Source: Microbacterium sp. 10M-3C3
GTDB lineage: Bacteria; Actinomycetota; Actinomycetes; Actinomycetales; Microbacteriaceae
Direction of reading: 5' to 3'
Assembly: GCF_003931875.1 (NCBI RefSeq)
Contig: NZ_CP034245.1
Coordinates: 2,728,001-2,792,000 of the forward strand
Length of the DNA stretch: 64,000 nt
Below are positions 17,124-26,472 of the stretch, piece after piece. The translations under genes and the position numbers were made by a program. The notes beneath the pieces were generated by a model that had not been told where the DNA came from, did no database searches, and worked only from the letters and a program-made list of their open reading frames with translations. How positions within the stretch are numbered: position 1 is the stretch's first letter; each line of letters begins with the position of its first letter.

Positions 17124-17229
17124 CACGAACTTCACACCGACATCTGACTCGGTCGGCCGTGACCTTCACACATCGTGGAGGACACACGACCCCGCGGCGC
17201 CCCGCCGCATCCGATCGAGGAGGACCGAC

Positions 17230-18546
17230 ATGACGATCCAGGCCACCCCGGGCACGGGCCCACTGCGTGCCGGCGACCAGACGCAGACCGCCGCCGAGCT
17301 GCAGGAGCAGTGGGACACCGACCCCCGCTGGGACGGTATCGAGCGCACCTACACGGCCGAGGACGTCGTCCGCCTGCGCGGCACCGTCGGCGAGGAGCAC
17401 ACCCTCGCCCGTCGCGGGGCCGAGAACTTCTGGAACCTCCTGCACACCGAGGACTACGTCCGCGCGCTCGGCGCCTACACCGGCGGACAGGCCGTGCAGC
17501 AGGTGCGCGCGGGACTGAAGGCCATCTACCTCTCCGGCTGGCAGGTCGCCGCCGACGGCAACCTCGCCGGCCAGACCTACCCCGACCAGAGCCTGTACCC
17601 CGCCAACTCGGTGCCGGCCGTGGTGCGGCGCATCAACAACGCGCTCCTGCGCCAGGACCAGCTCGAGCGCGCCGAGGGCGACGTGACCCGCGACTGGCTC
17701 GCCCCGATCGTCGCCGACGCCGAGGCCGGCTTCGGCGGACCGCTCAACGCGTACGAACTCGCGGGCGCCCTGATCGCGGCCGGCGCCGCCGCCATCCACT
17801 GGGAGGACCAGCTGGCCAGCGAGAAGAAGTGCGGCCACCTCGGCGGCAAGGTGCTCGTGCCCACGCAGCAGCACATCCGCACGCTCAACGCCGCGCGCCT
17901 GGCCGCCGACGTCGCCGGCATCCCGACCGTCATGATCGCGCGCACCGACGCGCTGGCCGCCGACCTGCTCACGAGCGACATCGACGAGCGCGACCGCGCC
18001 TTCGTCACCGGCGAGCGCACGAGCGAGGGCTTCTACCGCGTGCGGCCGGGGCTCGACGCGGTCATCAGCCGCGGGCTCGCGTTCGCGCCGTACGCCGACC
18101 TGCTGTGGGTCGAGACGGGCGAGCCCGACATCACCCTCGCCCGCGCCTTCGCCCAGGCGATCCACGAGCGCTTCCCCGGCAAGAAGCTCGCGTACAACTG
18201 CTCGCCGAGCTTCAACTGGAAGCGCCACCTCGACGACGACCAGATCGCGACGTTCCAGGCGGAGCTGGCCGACCTCGGCTACGCGTTCCAGTTCATCACG
18301 CTCGCCGGCTTCCACGCCCTGAACCACTCGATGTTCGATCTCGCCTCCGGGTACGCCGAGCGCGCCATGAGCGCGTACGTCGACCTGCAGGAGGCCGAGT
18401 TCGCCGCCGAGGCATCCGGCTACACCGCCACGCGCCACCAGCGCGAAGCGGGCACCGGGTACTTCGACGTCGTCTCCACGGCGCTCAACCCCGACAGCGC
18501 CACCCTCGCCCTCGCCGGCTCCACCGAGACCGCGCAGTTCCACTGA
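17230..18546 (+). CDS. aceA: Isocitrate lyase
   Basis: Splits isocitrate to glyoxylate and succinate, the first step of the glyoxylate shunt needed for growth on acetate or fatty acids. The 438-aa protein has the catalytic signature EKKCGHLGG with Cys201, the metal-binding [12 protein letters not shown] block, and [19 protein letters not shown]. Length and sequence fit the ICL1 type of actinobacteria. The ATG at 17230 has an AGGAGG Shine-Dalgarno 7 bp upstream. The malate synthase gene follows by 28 bp, and ramB is divergent. Confidence 0.97.
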   Translation: MTIQATPGTGPLRAGDQTQTAAELQEQWDTDPRWDGIERTYTAEDVVRLRGTVGEEHTLARRGAENFWNLLHTEDYVRALGAYTGGQAVQQVRAGLKAIYLSGWQVAADGNLAGQTYPDQSLYPANSVPAVVRRINNALLRQDQLERAEGDVTRDWLAPIVADAEAGFGGPLNAYELAGALIAAGAAAIHWEDQLASEKKCGHLGGKVLVPTQQHIRTLNAARLAADVAGIPTVMIARTDALAADLLTSDIDERDRAFVTGERTSEGFYRVRPGLDAVISRGLAFAPYADLLWVETGEPDITLARAFAQAIHERFPGKKLAYNCSPSFNWKRHLDDDQIATFQAELADLGYAFQFITLAGFHALNHSMFDLASGYAERAMSAYVDLQEAEFAAEASGYTATRHQREAGTGYFDVVSTALNPDSATLALAGSTETAQFH

Positions 18547-18574
18547 CCCGCTCCGAACGGATAGGACACCGATC

Positions 18575-20227
18575 ATGACCATGACCCTGGCGGATGCCCC
18601 GCCGCAGCCCACGACCGCGACGCCGCCCCCGGCGCCCTCCTCGATCCGCGTGACCGCGCCGGTCCCCGGCCGGTTCGCCGAGATCCTCACGCCCGGCGCC
18701 CTCGCCTTCCTCGACGAGCTGCACCGCCGCTTCGGCGGCCGGCGTCACGATCGCCTCGCCGACCGCGAGCGCCGTCGCTTCGAGATCGGCAACGGCCACG
18801 ACCCCCACTTCCGCGACGACACCCGGCACATCCGCGAGGACGCGTCGTGGCGCGTCGCTGGCGCGGGCCCGGGGCTGGAGGACCGGCGCGTCGAGATCAC
18901 CGGCCCGACCGACCCCAAGATGACGATCAACGCGCTGAACTCGGGCGCGAAGGTGTGGCTCGCCGACCAGGAGGACGCCACCTCGCCCACGTGGGCGAAC
19001 GTCATCGGCGGGCAGCTGTCGCTGCGCGACGCGATCCGCGGCCAGCTGTCGTACACGAGCCCCGAGGGCAAGACCTACGAGGTCACGGCTGCCGAGACCC
19101 CGACGATCGTCATGCGTCCGCGGGGCTGGCACCTGCCCGAGAAGCACATCGAGGTGACCGACCGCGCGGGCCGGCGGCTCGCCGCATCCGGATCGCTCGT
19201 CGATTTCGGGCTGTACGCGTTCCACAACGCGCGCGAGCTCATCGCCCGCGGACGCGGCCCGTACTTCTATCTCGCGAAGCTGGAGTCCGCCGAGGAGGCC
19301 CGCCTGTGGGACGACGTCTTCACCTTCACGGAGGCGCACCTGGACATCCCGCACGGCACGATCCGCGCGACCGTGCTCATCGAGACGCTGCCGGCGGCGT
19401 TCGAGATGGAGGAGATCCTCTACGAGCTGCGGGACCACTGCGCCGGGTTGAACGCGGGCCGCTGGGACTACATCTTCTCGATCATCAAGAACTACCGCGG
19501 CCGCGGGGCGCGCTTCGTCCTGCCCGACCGCAGCGACGTCACGATGACGGTGCCGTTCATGCGCGCGTACACCGAGCTGCTCGTGAAGACGTGCCACGCG
19601 CGCGGCGCGTACGCGATCGGCGGCATGAGCGCGTTCATCCCGAACCGGCGTGATCCGGAGGTGACCGCGCGCGCGTTCGAGAAGGTCGCCGCCGACAAGA
19701 AGCGCGAGGCCGGCGACGGCTTCGACGGCACGTGGGTGGCCCACCCCGACCTCATCCCGATCGCCCGGGCCGAGTTCGACGCCGTGCTCGGCGAGCGTCC
19801 GAACCAGCTCGACCGGCAGCGCGACGACGTGCACGTCTCACCGGCGGATCTCCTCGACGTGCGGATCGGGCGCCCGATCACGGCCGCCGGCGTGCACGGC
19901 AACGTGTCGGTCGCGCTCCGCTACATCGAGGCGTGGCTGCGGGGACTCGGGGCCGTCGCGATCGACAACCTCATGGAGGATGCCGCCACCGCCGAGATCA
20001 GCCGGTCGCAGATCTGGCAGTGGATCCACCAGGATCAGGCGACCGCCGAGGGTGAACCCATCACGCGCGAGTACGTCGAGCGCGTGGTGGAGCGGGTGCT
20101 GGGCGAGGTCGAGCGCACCGCAGGCGACCGCTTCGACGACGCCGCCGAGGTGTTCCGCGAGGTGGCGCTGCGCCCCGAGTTCCCCACGTTCCTGACGACC
20201 CCCGCGTACGCGCGCTACTTCGACTGA
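18575..20227 (+). CDS. aceB: Malate synthase A
   Basis: Condenses glyoxylate with acetyl-CoA to malate, the second step of the glyoxylate shunt. The 550-aa protein has the family blocks [20 protein letters not shown], the signature [32 protein letters not shown], and [10 protein letters not shown] near the C-terminal half. Length is that of the A isoform, not the larger G isoform usual in mycobacteria. Residues 1-35 are Pro/Thr-rich and not conserved. Co-transcribed with aceA (28 bp gap). An unusual intergenic palindrome lies directly downstream. Confidence 0.97.
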   Translation: MTMTLADAPPQPTTATPPPAPSSIRVTAPVPGRFAEILTPGALAFLDELHRRFGGRRHDRLADRERRRFEIGNGHDPHFRDDTRHIREDASWRVAGAGPGLEDRRVEITGPTDPKMTINALNSGAKVWLADQEDATSPTWANVIGGQLSLRDAIRGQLSYTSPEGKTYEVTAAETPTIVMRPRGWHLPEKHIEVTDRAGRRLAASGSLVDFGLYAFHNARELIARGRGPYFYLAKLESAEEARLWDDVFTFTEAHLDIPHGTIRATVLIETLPAAFEMEEILYELRDHCAGLNAGRWDYIFSIIKNYRGRGARFVLPDRSDVTMTVPFMRAYTELLVKTCHARGAYAIGGMSAFIPNRRDPEVTARAFEKVAADKKREAGDGFDGTWVAHPDLIPIARAEFDAVLGERPNQLDRQRDDVHVSPADLLDVRIGRPITAAGVHGNVSVALRYIEAWLRGLGAVAIDNLMEDAATAEISRSQIWQWIHQDQATAEGEPITREYVERVVERVLGEVERTAGDRFDDAAEVFREVALRPEFPTFLTTPAYARYFD

Positions 20228-20241
20228 CCGCGCCACGCCGA

Positions 20242-20314
20242 CCGCGAGAACCCATCCGCGCGTCGAGAACACCGCCGTCCGCGGTGCTCTCGCGCCGCGG
20301 GTGGGTTCTCGCGG
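20242..20314. repeat. Nested intergenic palindrome A
   Basis: The outer arms CCGCGAGAACCCA (20242-20254) and TGGGTTCTCGCGG (20302-20314) pair perfectly over 13 bp. Inner arms CGAGAACACCGC (20264-20275) and GCGGTGCTCTCG (20281-20292) pair with one mismatch. The core GAGAAC word thus occurs twice directly and twice inverted. It lies between aceB and the aminotransferase gene and could form a large cruciform or act as a terminator. Compare the three similar elements at 32706, 35651 and 40135. Confidence 0.75.
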
Positions 20315-20357
20315 TTCGTCGGCGGGCGCGTGCGTCGGCGGGATGCAGCGGGCGCAC

Positions 20358-20363
20358 TACGCT
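20358..20363 (+). promoter_or_regulatory. -10 box of a leaderless aminotransferase promoter
   Basis: TACGCT 6 nt before the GTG at 20370. No Shine-Dalgarno sequence is present, so transcription probably starts at the start codon. Confidence 0.55.
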
Positions 20364-20369
20364 CGGAGC

Positions 20370-21575
20370 GTGACATCCCGCGCTCCCCTCTCCCGCAAGC
20401 TGTCCGCCATCGCCGAGTCCGCGACGCTCAAGGTCGATGCGAAGGCCAAGGCGCTGCAGGCCGCCGGCCGTCCGGTCGTCTCCTACGCCGCCGGCGAGCC
20501 CGACTTCGCGACGCCGTCGTTCATCGTGGAGGCGGCGGCCGAGGCGCTGCGCGACCCCGCCAACTTCCGCTACACGCCGGCGGCGGGACTGCCCGTGCTG
20601 CGCGAGGCGATCGCGGCCAAGACGCACCGCGACTCGGGGCTCGACGTCGCCCCGACGCAGATCATCGTCACCAACGGCGGCAAGCAGGCCGTGTACCAGG
20701 CGTTCCAGACCGTCGTGAACCCCGGCGACGAGGTGCTGCTGCCCGCGCCCTACTGGACGACGTACCCCGAGGCGATCGCGCTGGCCGACGGCGTGCCCGT
20801 CGAGGTCTTCGCCGGTGCCGACCAGGACTACAAGGTCACCGTCGCCCAGCTCGAGGCCGCCCGCACCGACAAGACGACGGTGCTCGTGTTCGTGTCGCCG
20901 TCGAACCCCACCGGCGCGGTGTACACCCCCGAGGAGACCGCGGCGATCGGCGAGTGGGCACTCGAGCACGGCATCTGGGTGATCACCGACGAGATCTACC
21001 AGAACCTCGTCTACGAGGGCGCCCGCGCCGTGTCGATCGTCGAGGCCGTGCCGGCCCTGGCCGACCAGACGATCCTCGTCAACGGCGTCGCCAAGACGTA
21101 CGCGATGACCGGATGGCGCGTGGGCTGGATGATCGGACCCGCGGACGCGATGAAGCTCGCCGGCAACCTGCAGTCGCACCTGTCGAGCAACGTCAACAAC
21201 ATCGCCCAGCGCGCCGCCGTGGCAGCCCTCACCGGCCCGCAGAGCGAGGCCGAGCAGTTCCGCGCGGCCTTCGACCGCCGCCGGCGGCTCATCGTGTCGG
21301 AGCTCGCGAAGATCCCGGGCGTGACGGTGCCGAACCCGCTCGGCGCGTTCTACGTCTACCCCGACGTCACGGGCCTGCTCGGTCGCGAATGGGCCGGGAC
21401 GACCCCCACGACGACCCTGGAACTCGCCGACCTCATTCTCGACCAGGCCGAGGTCGCCGTGGTGCCGGGCGAGGCGTTCGGCCCGAGCGGCTACCTGCGC
21501 CTGTCGTACGCGCTCGGCGACGAGCAGCTCCTCGAGGGCGTGCAGCGCCTGCAGCGCCTGTTCGGCGCCGCGTAG
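20370..21575 (+). CDS. aspC: Pyridoxal phosphate-dependent aminotransferase (aspartate aminotransferase type)
   Basis: Class I aminotransferase (401 aa) that would move an amino group between aspartate and 2-oxoglutarate, although the substrate range of this subgroup is broad. Lys242 in [16 protein letters not shown] is the PLP lysine. [29 protein letters not shown] and the C-terminal [12 protein letters not shown] with the substrate-binding arginine are typical of the subgroup I-beta AspATs. The GTG at 20370 is chosen because a TACGCT -10 box lies 6 nt upstream. Convergent with the flotillin gene, with a hairpin between them. Confidence 0.9.
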   Translation: MTSRAPLSRKLSAIAESATLKVDAKAKALQAAGRPVVSYAAGEPDFATPSFIVEAAAEALRDPANFRYTPAAGLPVLREAIAAKTHRDSGLDVAPTQIIVTNGGKQAVYQAFQTVVNPGDEVLLPAPYWTTYPEAIALADGVPVEVFAGADQDYKVTVAQLEAARTDKTTVLVFVSPSNPTGAVYTPEETAAIGEWALEHGIWVITDEIYQNLVYEGARAVSIVEAVPALADQTILVNGVAKTYAMTGWRVGWMIGPADAMKLAGNLQSHLSSNVNNIAQRAAVAALTGPQSEAEQFRAAFDRRRRLIVSELAKIPGVTVPNPLGAFYVYPDVTGLLGREWAGTTPTTTLELADLILDQAEVAVVPGEAFGPSGYLRLSYALGDEQLLEGVQRLQRLFGAA

Positions 21576-21607
21576 CCGCCTCCGCCCTCGCGCCCGTCCG
21601 CGTGGGT

Positions 21608-21638
21608 CGCTTCGCTCCTCGCTCAGCGAGACGAAGCG
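21608..21638. terminator. Bidirectional terminator between aminotransferase and flotillin genes
   Basis: Inverted arms CGCTTCG (21608-21614) and CGAAGCG (21632-21638), with further pairing of CTCGCT and AGCGAG inside, between two convergent genes. Confidence 0.65.
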
Positions 21639-21646
21639 CTCGCGGA

Positions 21647-23032
21647 TCAGGCCTCGGGCGCCGATGCGGCGGGAGCGGACGGGGCGGTGCCGTCGCGGTG
21701 CGCCGCATCCGCCAATGCTTCGCCCACGGCGCGGCCCTGGATGATCGCGGTCAGGTCGATGCCGGTCGCGGCGCGCACGGCGTCGAACGAGGCGCGCAGC
21801 CCCGTCGCGGACTCCGCGGCGAGGTGCCCGCTCGCGCCCTCGCCGCCGAGGACGGTGACAGAGCCGACCTTGTCGTAGCCCTTCGCGAACTCGGCCATCA
21901 TCGGCACGAGCGCCTCGAGCGCGCGCTGGGCGAGCAGCGCCTCCTGGTTCTGGGCGAGGGCCTCCGCCTCGGCGCGGATGGCGGCGGCCCGCGCCTCACC
22001 GGCGACCCGGATGGCGTCGGCGTCGGCCTCGGCGCGCAGGCGCTTGGCCGTCGCCTCCTGCGCGGCGATCTGCGCCTGCGCCTCGGCCGCCTTGATGAGG
22101 GCGTACGCGTCGGCGTCGGCGTCCTTCTGGCGCTGGTACAGGTCGGCGTCGGCGACGCGATTGACCTCGGACTCCAGCCGCGCCTGCGTGTTCTGCGCCT
22201 CCTGCACGAGCACCGCCTGCTGGCGCTCGGCCCGCGCGAGCGCCTCGGCCTGCTCGGCCTCCGCGTTGGCGCGCCCGACCTCGGCCTTTGCGGCGGCGGT
22301 GTTCTTGTCCAGCTGCGTCTGCTCGATGAGGTTCGCCTCGTCGGTGGCGATCTGGCGTGCGCGGATCTCGCGCTCGGCGTTGATGCGCGCGACCTCGGCC
22401 TCGCGCTTGACGCGCTCGACCTCGGTGGCGCCGAGGGCGGAGATGTAGCCGTTCGAGTCGGTGATGCCCTGGATCTGGAACGAGTCGAGGATGAGGCCCT
22501 GGGACGACAGGTCGCTCTTGATGCCCTCGGCGATCTGGTCCGACAGGCGCTGCCGGTCGCGCATGAGCTCCTCGACCGTGAGGGTCGCCACGACGCCGCG
22601 CAGCGCACCCTCGAGCTGCTCGGTCGTGAACTGCTCGATCGCCTTGTCCTGCGACGCGAAGCGCTCGGCGGCACGGCGGACCGACTCGGGGTCGGAGCCG
22701 ATCTTCACGAGCGCGACGCCGCTGACGTTGACGGTGACGCCGTTGGAGGACTGCGCGGTCGGCTCCATCTTGATCTGGCGGGCGCGCAGCGAGATCATCT
22801 CGGCGCGCTGCGTGAGCGGGTTGACGATGGCGCCGCCGCCGGTGATCACCGTGATGCGGGAGTCGCCGGTGGCGCCCTTCTGACGCTTCCCGACGATCAC
22901 GAGGGCCTCGTCGGCCTTGGCCACGCGGTACCACGCGCGGATGAGGATGAGCACGATCACGAGGAGGACGACGAGAACGCCCACCCCGATCGCCACGAGC
23001 AGTCCGACGGCTCCGAGCGCGGCCAGTTCCAT
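21647..23032 (-). CDS. SPFH/band 7 (flotillin-like) membrane protein
   Basis: A 461-aa flotillin-type protein organising membrane microdomains. One N-terminal membrane helix (about residues 6-33) is followed by the SPFH/PHB domain (about 35-190, VIVGKRQKGATGDSRIT, ALVKIGSDPESVRRAAERF, ILDSFQIQGITDSNGYI). A long Ala/Glu/Arg-rich coiled coil follows (about 190-345, REAEVARINAEREIRARQ). The C-terminal part has the Ala-Glu repeats typical of YqiK/FloT-like proteins. The ATG at 23032 has an AGGAGG Shine-Dalgarno sequence. No NfeD partner gene is adjacent, which is unusual for the family. Clients are unknown. Confidence 0.88.
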   Translation of the reverse strand: MELAALGAVGLLVAIGVGVLVVLLVIVLILIRAWYRVAKADEALVIVGKRQKGATGDSRITVITGGGAIVNPLTQRAEMISLRARQIKMEPTAQSSNGVTVNVSGVALVKIGSDPESVRRAAERFASQDKAIEQFTTEQLEGALRGVVATLTVEELMRDRQRLSDQIAEGIKSDLSSQGLILDSFQIQGITDSNGYISALGATEVERVKREAEVARINAEREIRARQIATDEANLIEQTQLDKNTAAAKAEVGRANAEAEQAEALARAERQQAVLVQEAQNTQARLESEVNRVADADLYQRQKDADADAYALIKAAEAQAQIAAQEATAKRLRAEADADAIRVAGEARAAAIRAEAEALAQNQEALLAQRALEALVPMMAEFAKGYDKVGSVTVLGGEGASGHLAAESATGLRASFDAVRAATGIDLTAIIQGRAVGEALADAAHRDGTAPSAPAASAPEA

Positions 23033-23142
23033 GGGGGCGTCTCCTCCTGCGTCATCCGACGCGGTCGCGGGCAGTCCTCCCACCGTATCGGGACTGTCCG
23101 TCCCATCGCGCGGGTGTCGGCGGCCCGGAGGACGATGAAGAG

Positions 23143-23655
23143 ATGTCCATCGGAACGACACCCCTCCCCTCGGGTCACAACACCGTCAATCCGTTCGTGA
23201 TCACCGCCGACGCCCGCGGCTTCATCCGCTTCGTCCAAGCCGTCTTCGGCGGCGCCGAAGTCGAACAGGTGCGGACGCCCGATCGGGATGGCTCGATCAT
23301 CCACGCCGAGGTGGTCGTCGGGAATGCGACGATCATGCTCAGCGACACGAAGGAGGGCTGGCCGTTCACGCCGGCGTTCCTCCAGATCTACGTCGCCGAC
23401 GCGCGCGAGTGCATCGACAGAGCCCAGGCGCTCGGCGCGACGCTCATCACGCCGATCTCCGACTTCTACGGCGGGTTCCGGCTGGCCCGTGTCCAGGATC
23501 CGTGGCGCAACATCTGGTGGCTGTACGAACCGGACACCGGCACACGCGGGCAGGGCGCTCGTGAGAGCGACACCGACTGGCACGACCGCGATCCGAGCGT
23601 CGTCTATGCGACGCTGCTGGACGCCATGGCCGAACTCGGCCGCGTGTCACGCTGA
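23143..23655 (+). CDS. VOC superfamily (glyoxalase/PhnB-like) protein
   Basis: A 170-aa protein of the vicinal-oxygen-chelate fold. It starts with NTVNPFVITADARGFIRFVQAVFG, followed by AEVVVGNATIMLSD, YVADARECIDRAQALGA, and the closing RVQDPWRNIWWLYEP, which is the PhnB/glyoxalase-like pattern with an HAE-type metal residue (IIHAEV). Such proteins include antibiotic-resistance and epimerase-like enzymes; this one cannot be assigned a substrate. A C-terminal tail of about 40 residues extends past the usual fold. Convergent with murB; only 5 bp separate the two stop codons. Confidence 0.78.
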   Translation: MSIGTTPLPSGHNTVNPFVITADARGFIRFVQAVFGGAEVEQVRTPDRDGSIIHAEVVVGNATIMLSDTKEGWPFTPAFLQIYVADARECIDRAQALGATLITPISDFYGGFRLARVQDPWRNIWWLYEPDTGTRGQGARESDTDWHDRDPSVVYATLLDAMAELGRVSR

Positions 23656-23660
23656 GCGGA

Positions 23661-24797
23661 TCAGAGCTCCACGTTCACGAGGACCGGCTCGGGCTGGAGG
23701 ATGAGCCCGAACTCCGACTGCACGCGCTGCTGCACGAAGCGCGCGAGTTCGGCGATCTCCTCGGCCGTTGCTCCGCCGCGGTTGGTGAGGGCGAGCGTGT
23801 GCTTGGTGGACAGGCCCGCGCGCGACCGCGGGAAGCGGAAGCCCTTGTGCACGCCCGCGTGCTCGATGAGCCACGCCGCGCTGACCTTCACCTGCGCGGG
23901 CGCCACGACCGGCGGCGGCACGACGCCGTCGAACGCGGCGAGGGGGATCACGAGCACGGGCGCGAGCTCGGGTGCGAGCGGCCAGCGCGGGCATTCCGGC
24001 GGCAGCGTCCGGGCGAACGCCTCCGACACGATCGCATTCTGGAAGAACGATCCGGCGCTCCAGGTGTCGGGGTCGTCCTCGTCGAGCACCATGCCCTTGC
24101 GCCGACGTGTGGCGAGCACGTGATCGCGGATCCACGCGAGCGACACGGATGCACCGGGCTCGAGGCCGAGCGCGGAGCGCAGCTGCTGGCCCGCGACCTC
24201 GCGCGGCTCGCCGCCGACCTCCTCGAGCTCGAGCGTCACCGACACGATCACCCCGACGCGCTGCGGCACCGATCCGTAGTGGTGCTTGAGCACGGACGTG
24301 CGGAAGCCGAGCCCGAGGTCCGCCGCCGGCACGGTCGACAGCTCGCCCGTCGCCTCGTCCAGCAGCTCGACCTCGACGAGGGTCTGCACGATCTCCTGCC
24401 CGTAGGCGCCCACGTTCTGCACCGGCGCTGCGCCGACGGTGCCGGGGATGCCCGACATCGCCTCGATGCCGGCGAGCCCCTCCGCGACTGTCGTCGCGAC
24501 GAGGTCGTCCCAGTCGTGCCCCGCCTGCACGCGCACGCGCACGGTGCCGGGCCGCGAGCCGGGCCGCCGCTCGATGCCGCGCGAGCGCACGAGCACGACG
24601 GTGCCCTCGAACGGCTCGTCGCCCGCGAACAGGTTCGACCCGCCGCCCACGACGAGCCACGGCTCGCCGCTCGCCCACGTGTCGCGGAGCGTGTCGACGA
24701 GCTCGTCGGCCGTCTCCGCCACGACCAGGCGCGCGGGCTCGGCGCCGGTGCGCAGCGTCGTGAGGCGCGAGAGCGGGAGCGGATCGATCGCGGGCAT
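23661..24797 (-). CDS. murB: UDP-N-acetylmuramate dehydrogenase
   Basis: FAD enzyme that reduces UDP-GlcNAc-enolpyruvate to UDP-MurNAc with NADPH in peptidoglycan precursor synthesis. The 378-aa protein has LTTLRTGAEPARLV, the FAD-binding WLVVGGGSNLFAGDEPF, GIEAMSGIPGTVGAAPVQNVGAYG, the proton-donor serine in SAGSFFQNAIV, and VSAAWLIEHAGVHKGF. This is the type I MurB pattern. The ATG at 24797 comes 1 bp after the stop of the MaoC-fold gene, so it is the last gene of a tight three-gene operon. Confidence 0.96.
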   Translation of the reverse strand: MPAIDPLPLSRLTTLRTGAEPARLVVAETADELVDTLRDTWASGEPWLVVGGGSNLFAGDEPFEGTVVLVRSRGIERRPGSRPGTVRVRVQAGHDWDDLVATTVAEGLAGIEAMSGIPGTVGAAPVQNVGAYGQEIVQTLVEVELLDEATGELSTVPAADLGLGFRTSVLKHHYGSVPQRVGVIVSVTLELEEVGGEPREVAGQQLRSALGLEPGASVSLAWIRDHVLATRRRKGMVLDEDDPDTWSAGSFFQNAIVSEAFARTLPPECPRWPLAPELAPVLVIPLAAFDGVVPPPVVAPAQVKVSAAWLIEHAGVHKGFRFPRSRAGLSTKHTLALTNRGGATAEEIAELARFVQQRVQSEFGLILQPEPVLVNVEL

Positions 24798-24798
24798 G

Positions 24799-25194
24799 TC
24801 ACGCGCGGACGCGCACCTGCGCCTTGCCGAGCACGGTCGTGCCCGCGTGGGTCACCGTGAGGTCGACGCGCACGACGTCGCCGTCGATGGCCCCGACCTT
24901 CGCCGCGACGTCGACGTCGGCGCCCTCGCGCGGATCGACCACGACCGGCCGCGTGAACCGCACGCCGTACTCGAGGATGCGTCCGGGGTCGCCCAGCCAC
25001 TCGGCCAGGGCGCCCACCGCGAGCCCCATCGTCAACATGCCGTGGGCGAGCACGCCCGGAAGGCCCACCTCGGCCGCGACGTCGTCGCGGTAGTGGATGG
25101 GGTTGAAGTCTCCGGATGCCCCGGCGTAGCGCACGAGCGACGCGCGGTCGAGGTGCACGCGGCGTTCGCCGACGACGTCTCCGACCGCGGTCAT
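24799..25194 (-). CDS. MaoC-fold (R)-hydratase, HadB-like
   Basis: A 131-aa hotdog-fold protein with the hydratase-2 motif YAGASGDFNPIHYRDDVA, containing the catalytic Asp and His, and LPGVLAHGMLTMGLAVGAL. In mycobacteria the equivalent HadB subunit dehydrates 3-hydroxyacyl-ACP in fatty acid synthase II and sits near tRNA-Trp/secE. Microbacteriaceae make no mycolic acids, so the substrate here is unclear; a role in ordinary fatty acid or hydroxyacyl metabolism is possible. The ATG overlaps the stop of the HadA-like gene (ATGA), pointing to a heterodimer made in equal amounts. Confidence 0.88.
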   Translation of the reverse strand: MTAVGDVVGERRVHLDRASLVRYAGASGDFNPIHYRDDVAAEVGLPGVLAHGMLTMGLAVGALAEWLGDPGRILEYGVRFTRPVVVDPREGADVDVAAKVGAIDGDVVRVDLTVTHAGTTVLGKAQVRVRA

Positions 25195-25640
25195 GCCGGC
25201 GCCTCCCCCACGAGCAGCACCGAGGTCGCGGTGACGACGTGGGCGCCGTCGGCGTCGACGATCTCGGCGTCGCTCGTGACCATGGCGTTCCCGCCCATCG
25301 TGCGGATGCCCGTGACCGACAGCGTCGCGGTCAGCTCATCGCCGGCGACGATCGGCCGGGTGTAGCGGAAGCGCTGCTCGGCGTGGATGGTGCGCGCGAG
25401 CTCGATCCCCGCGTCGGGGTCGCCGAGCAGCTGCTGGAGCGTCAGATCCTGCACGACCATCGCGAAGGTCGGCGGCGCGACGACGTCGGCGTACCCGGCG
25501 GCGCGTGCCGCATCCGGGTCGTGGTGAACGGAGGCGTCGGCGAACACGGCGCGCGCGAACTCGCGCACCTTCTCCCGCCCGACGAGGTACGGCGCGGTCG
25601 GCGCGAAGGCGCGGCCGACCAGCTCGGGGTTCACTGGCAC
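25191..25640 (-). CDS. MaoC-like N-terminal dehydratase subunit, HadA-like
   Basis: A 149-aa hotdog-fold protein of the FAS1-like dehydratase/MaoC N-terminal family: MPVNPELVGRAFAPTAPYLV, DVVAPPTFAMVVQD, ARTIHAEQRFRYTRPIVAGD. It lacks the Asp-His active site found in the partner, as expected for the substrate-binding HadA subunit. Starts with GTG at 25640 and ends in an ATGA overlap with the HadB-like gene. The operon hadA-hadB-murB is a known actinobacterial arrangement next to tRNA-Trp/secE/nusG; here those lie about 20 kb away. Confidence 0.85.
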   Translation of the reverse strand: MPVNPELVGRAFAPTAPYLVGREKVREFARAVFADASVHHDPDAARAAGYADVVAPPTFAMVVQDLTLQQLLGDPDAGIELARTIHAEQRFRYTRPIVAGDELTATLSVTGIRTMGGNAMVTSDAEIVDADGAHVVTATSVLLVGEAPA

Positions 25641-25674
25641 CGGCCCATCCTATCGGCGGCCGCCTCCCGCGCCG

Positions 25675-26472
25675 TCAGCGCTGACGACGGCCGCGGATCG
25701 CGCGGACCGCCATCTGCGATGCGATGAAGACGAGGAACGCCGCGAACAGGACGTTGCCGACGAACGGGTCGATGTGCGTGGCGATGAGAGCGCCGAGCGC
25801 CGTCGTCGTGCACGCGGCGAGGCCCACGAGCGCCGCCGCGACGAGGTCGACGTTGCGGCGGCGGAGATTGCCGACCGTGCCCGAGATCGCGGTCGGGATC
25901 ATCATGAGCAGCGACGTGCCCTTGGCGACGAGGTCGCTCGTGCCGAACAGCAGCAGGAGCGCGGGCACGACGATGATGCCGCCCCCGACACCGAGGAGGC
26001 CCGCGAGCACGCCCGTGACGATGCCGAGCACCGCGAGCCCGGGGCCGGTCACCCACGTGAGCTCCAGCTCGGCGTCGCGCGAGGGGATGATGAGGAACAG
26101 GCTCACGATCACCGCGACGAGGAACGCCACGAACGCCCACCGCAGCGCCGTCTGCGGCACGCGCGGCAGCAGCCATGTGCCGACCTGCGCGCCGATCACC
26201 GCGCCGGCGGCGAGGATCAGGGCGGGGATCCACGCGACCGACCCCGTCACCGCGTAGGAGATCACGCCGACGGTGGCGGTGGGCACGATAGCCGCGAGCG
26301 AGGTGCCCGCCGCGCGGCGCTGGTCGAAGCCGAGCAGGAGCACGAGCAGCGGCACGATCACGGTGCCGCCGCCGACGCCGAACAGGCCCGACATGAGCCC
26401 CGCGAGCAGGCCCACCCCGATGCACGTCAGGACGAAGCGCACGCCCCGGCGCGTGGTGACGCCTTCCGTCAT
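25675..26472 (-). CDS. TauE/SafE (DUF81) sulfite exporter family permease
   Basis: A 265-aa membrane protein with about eight helices in two repeats, each starting with the family motif (GLLAGLMSGLFGVGGGTVIVPLL and GVLAGLLGVGGGIIVVPALL). The repeated GVGGG loop is diagnostic. Members move sulfite, sulfoacetate, taurine or other small anions, and the direction and ligand cannot be read from sequence. The start ATG overlaps the stop of the DUF2510 gene (ATGA). A sulfur-metabolism region begins 1.8 kb further on, which weakly favours a sulfur anion. Confidence 0.85.
   Translation of the reverse strand: MTEGVTTRRGVRFVLTCIGVGLLAGLMSGLFGVGGGTVIVPLLVLLLGFDQRRAAGTSLAAIVPTATVGVISYAVTGSVAWIPALILAAGAVIGAQVGTWLLPRVPQTALRWAFVAFLVAVIVSLFLIIPSRDAELELTWVTGPGLAVLGIVTGVLAGLLGVGGGIIVVPALLLLFGTSDLVAKGTSLLMMIPTAISGTVGNLRRRNVDLVAAALVGLAACTTTALGALIATHIDPFVGNVLFAAFLVFIASQMAVRAIRGRRQR

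Noticed and set aside
13571..17233. 1220-codon plus-strand frame across apeB and ramB
   Set aside because: Spans two well-supported minus-strand genes and a terminator; composition is typical of a shadow frame.
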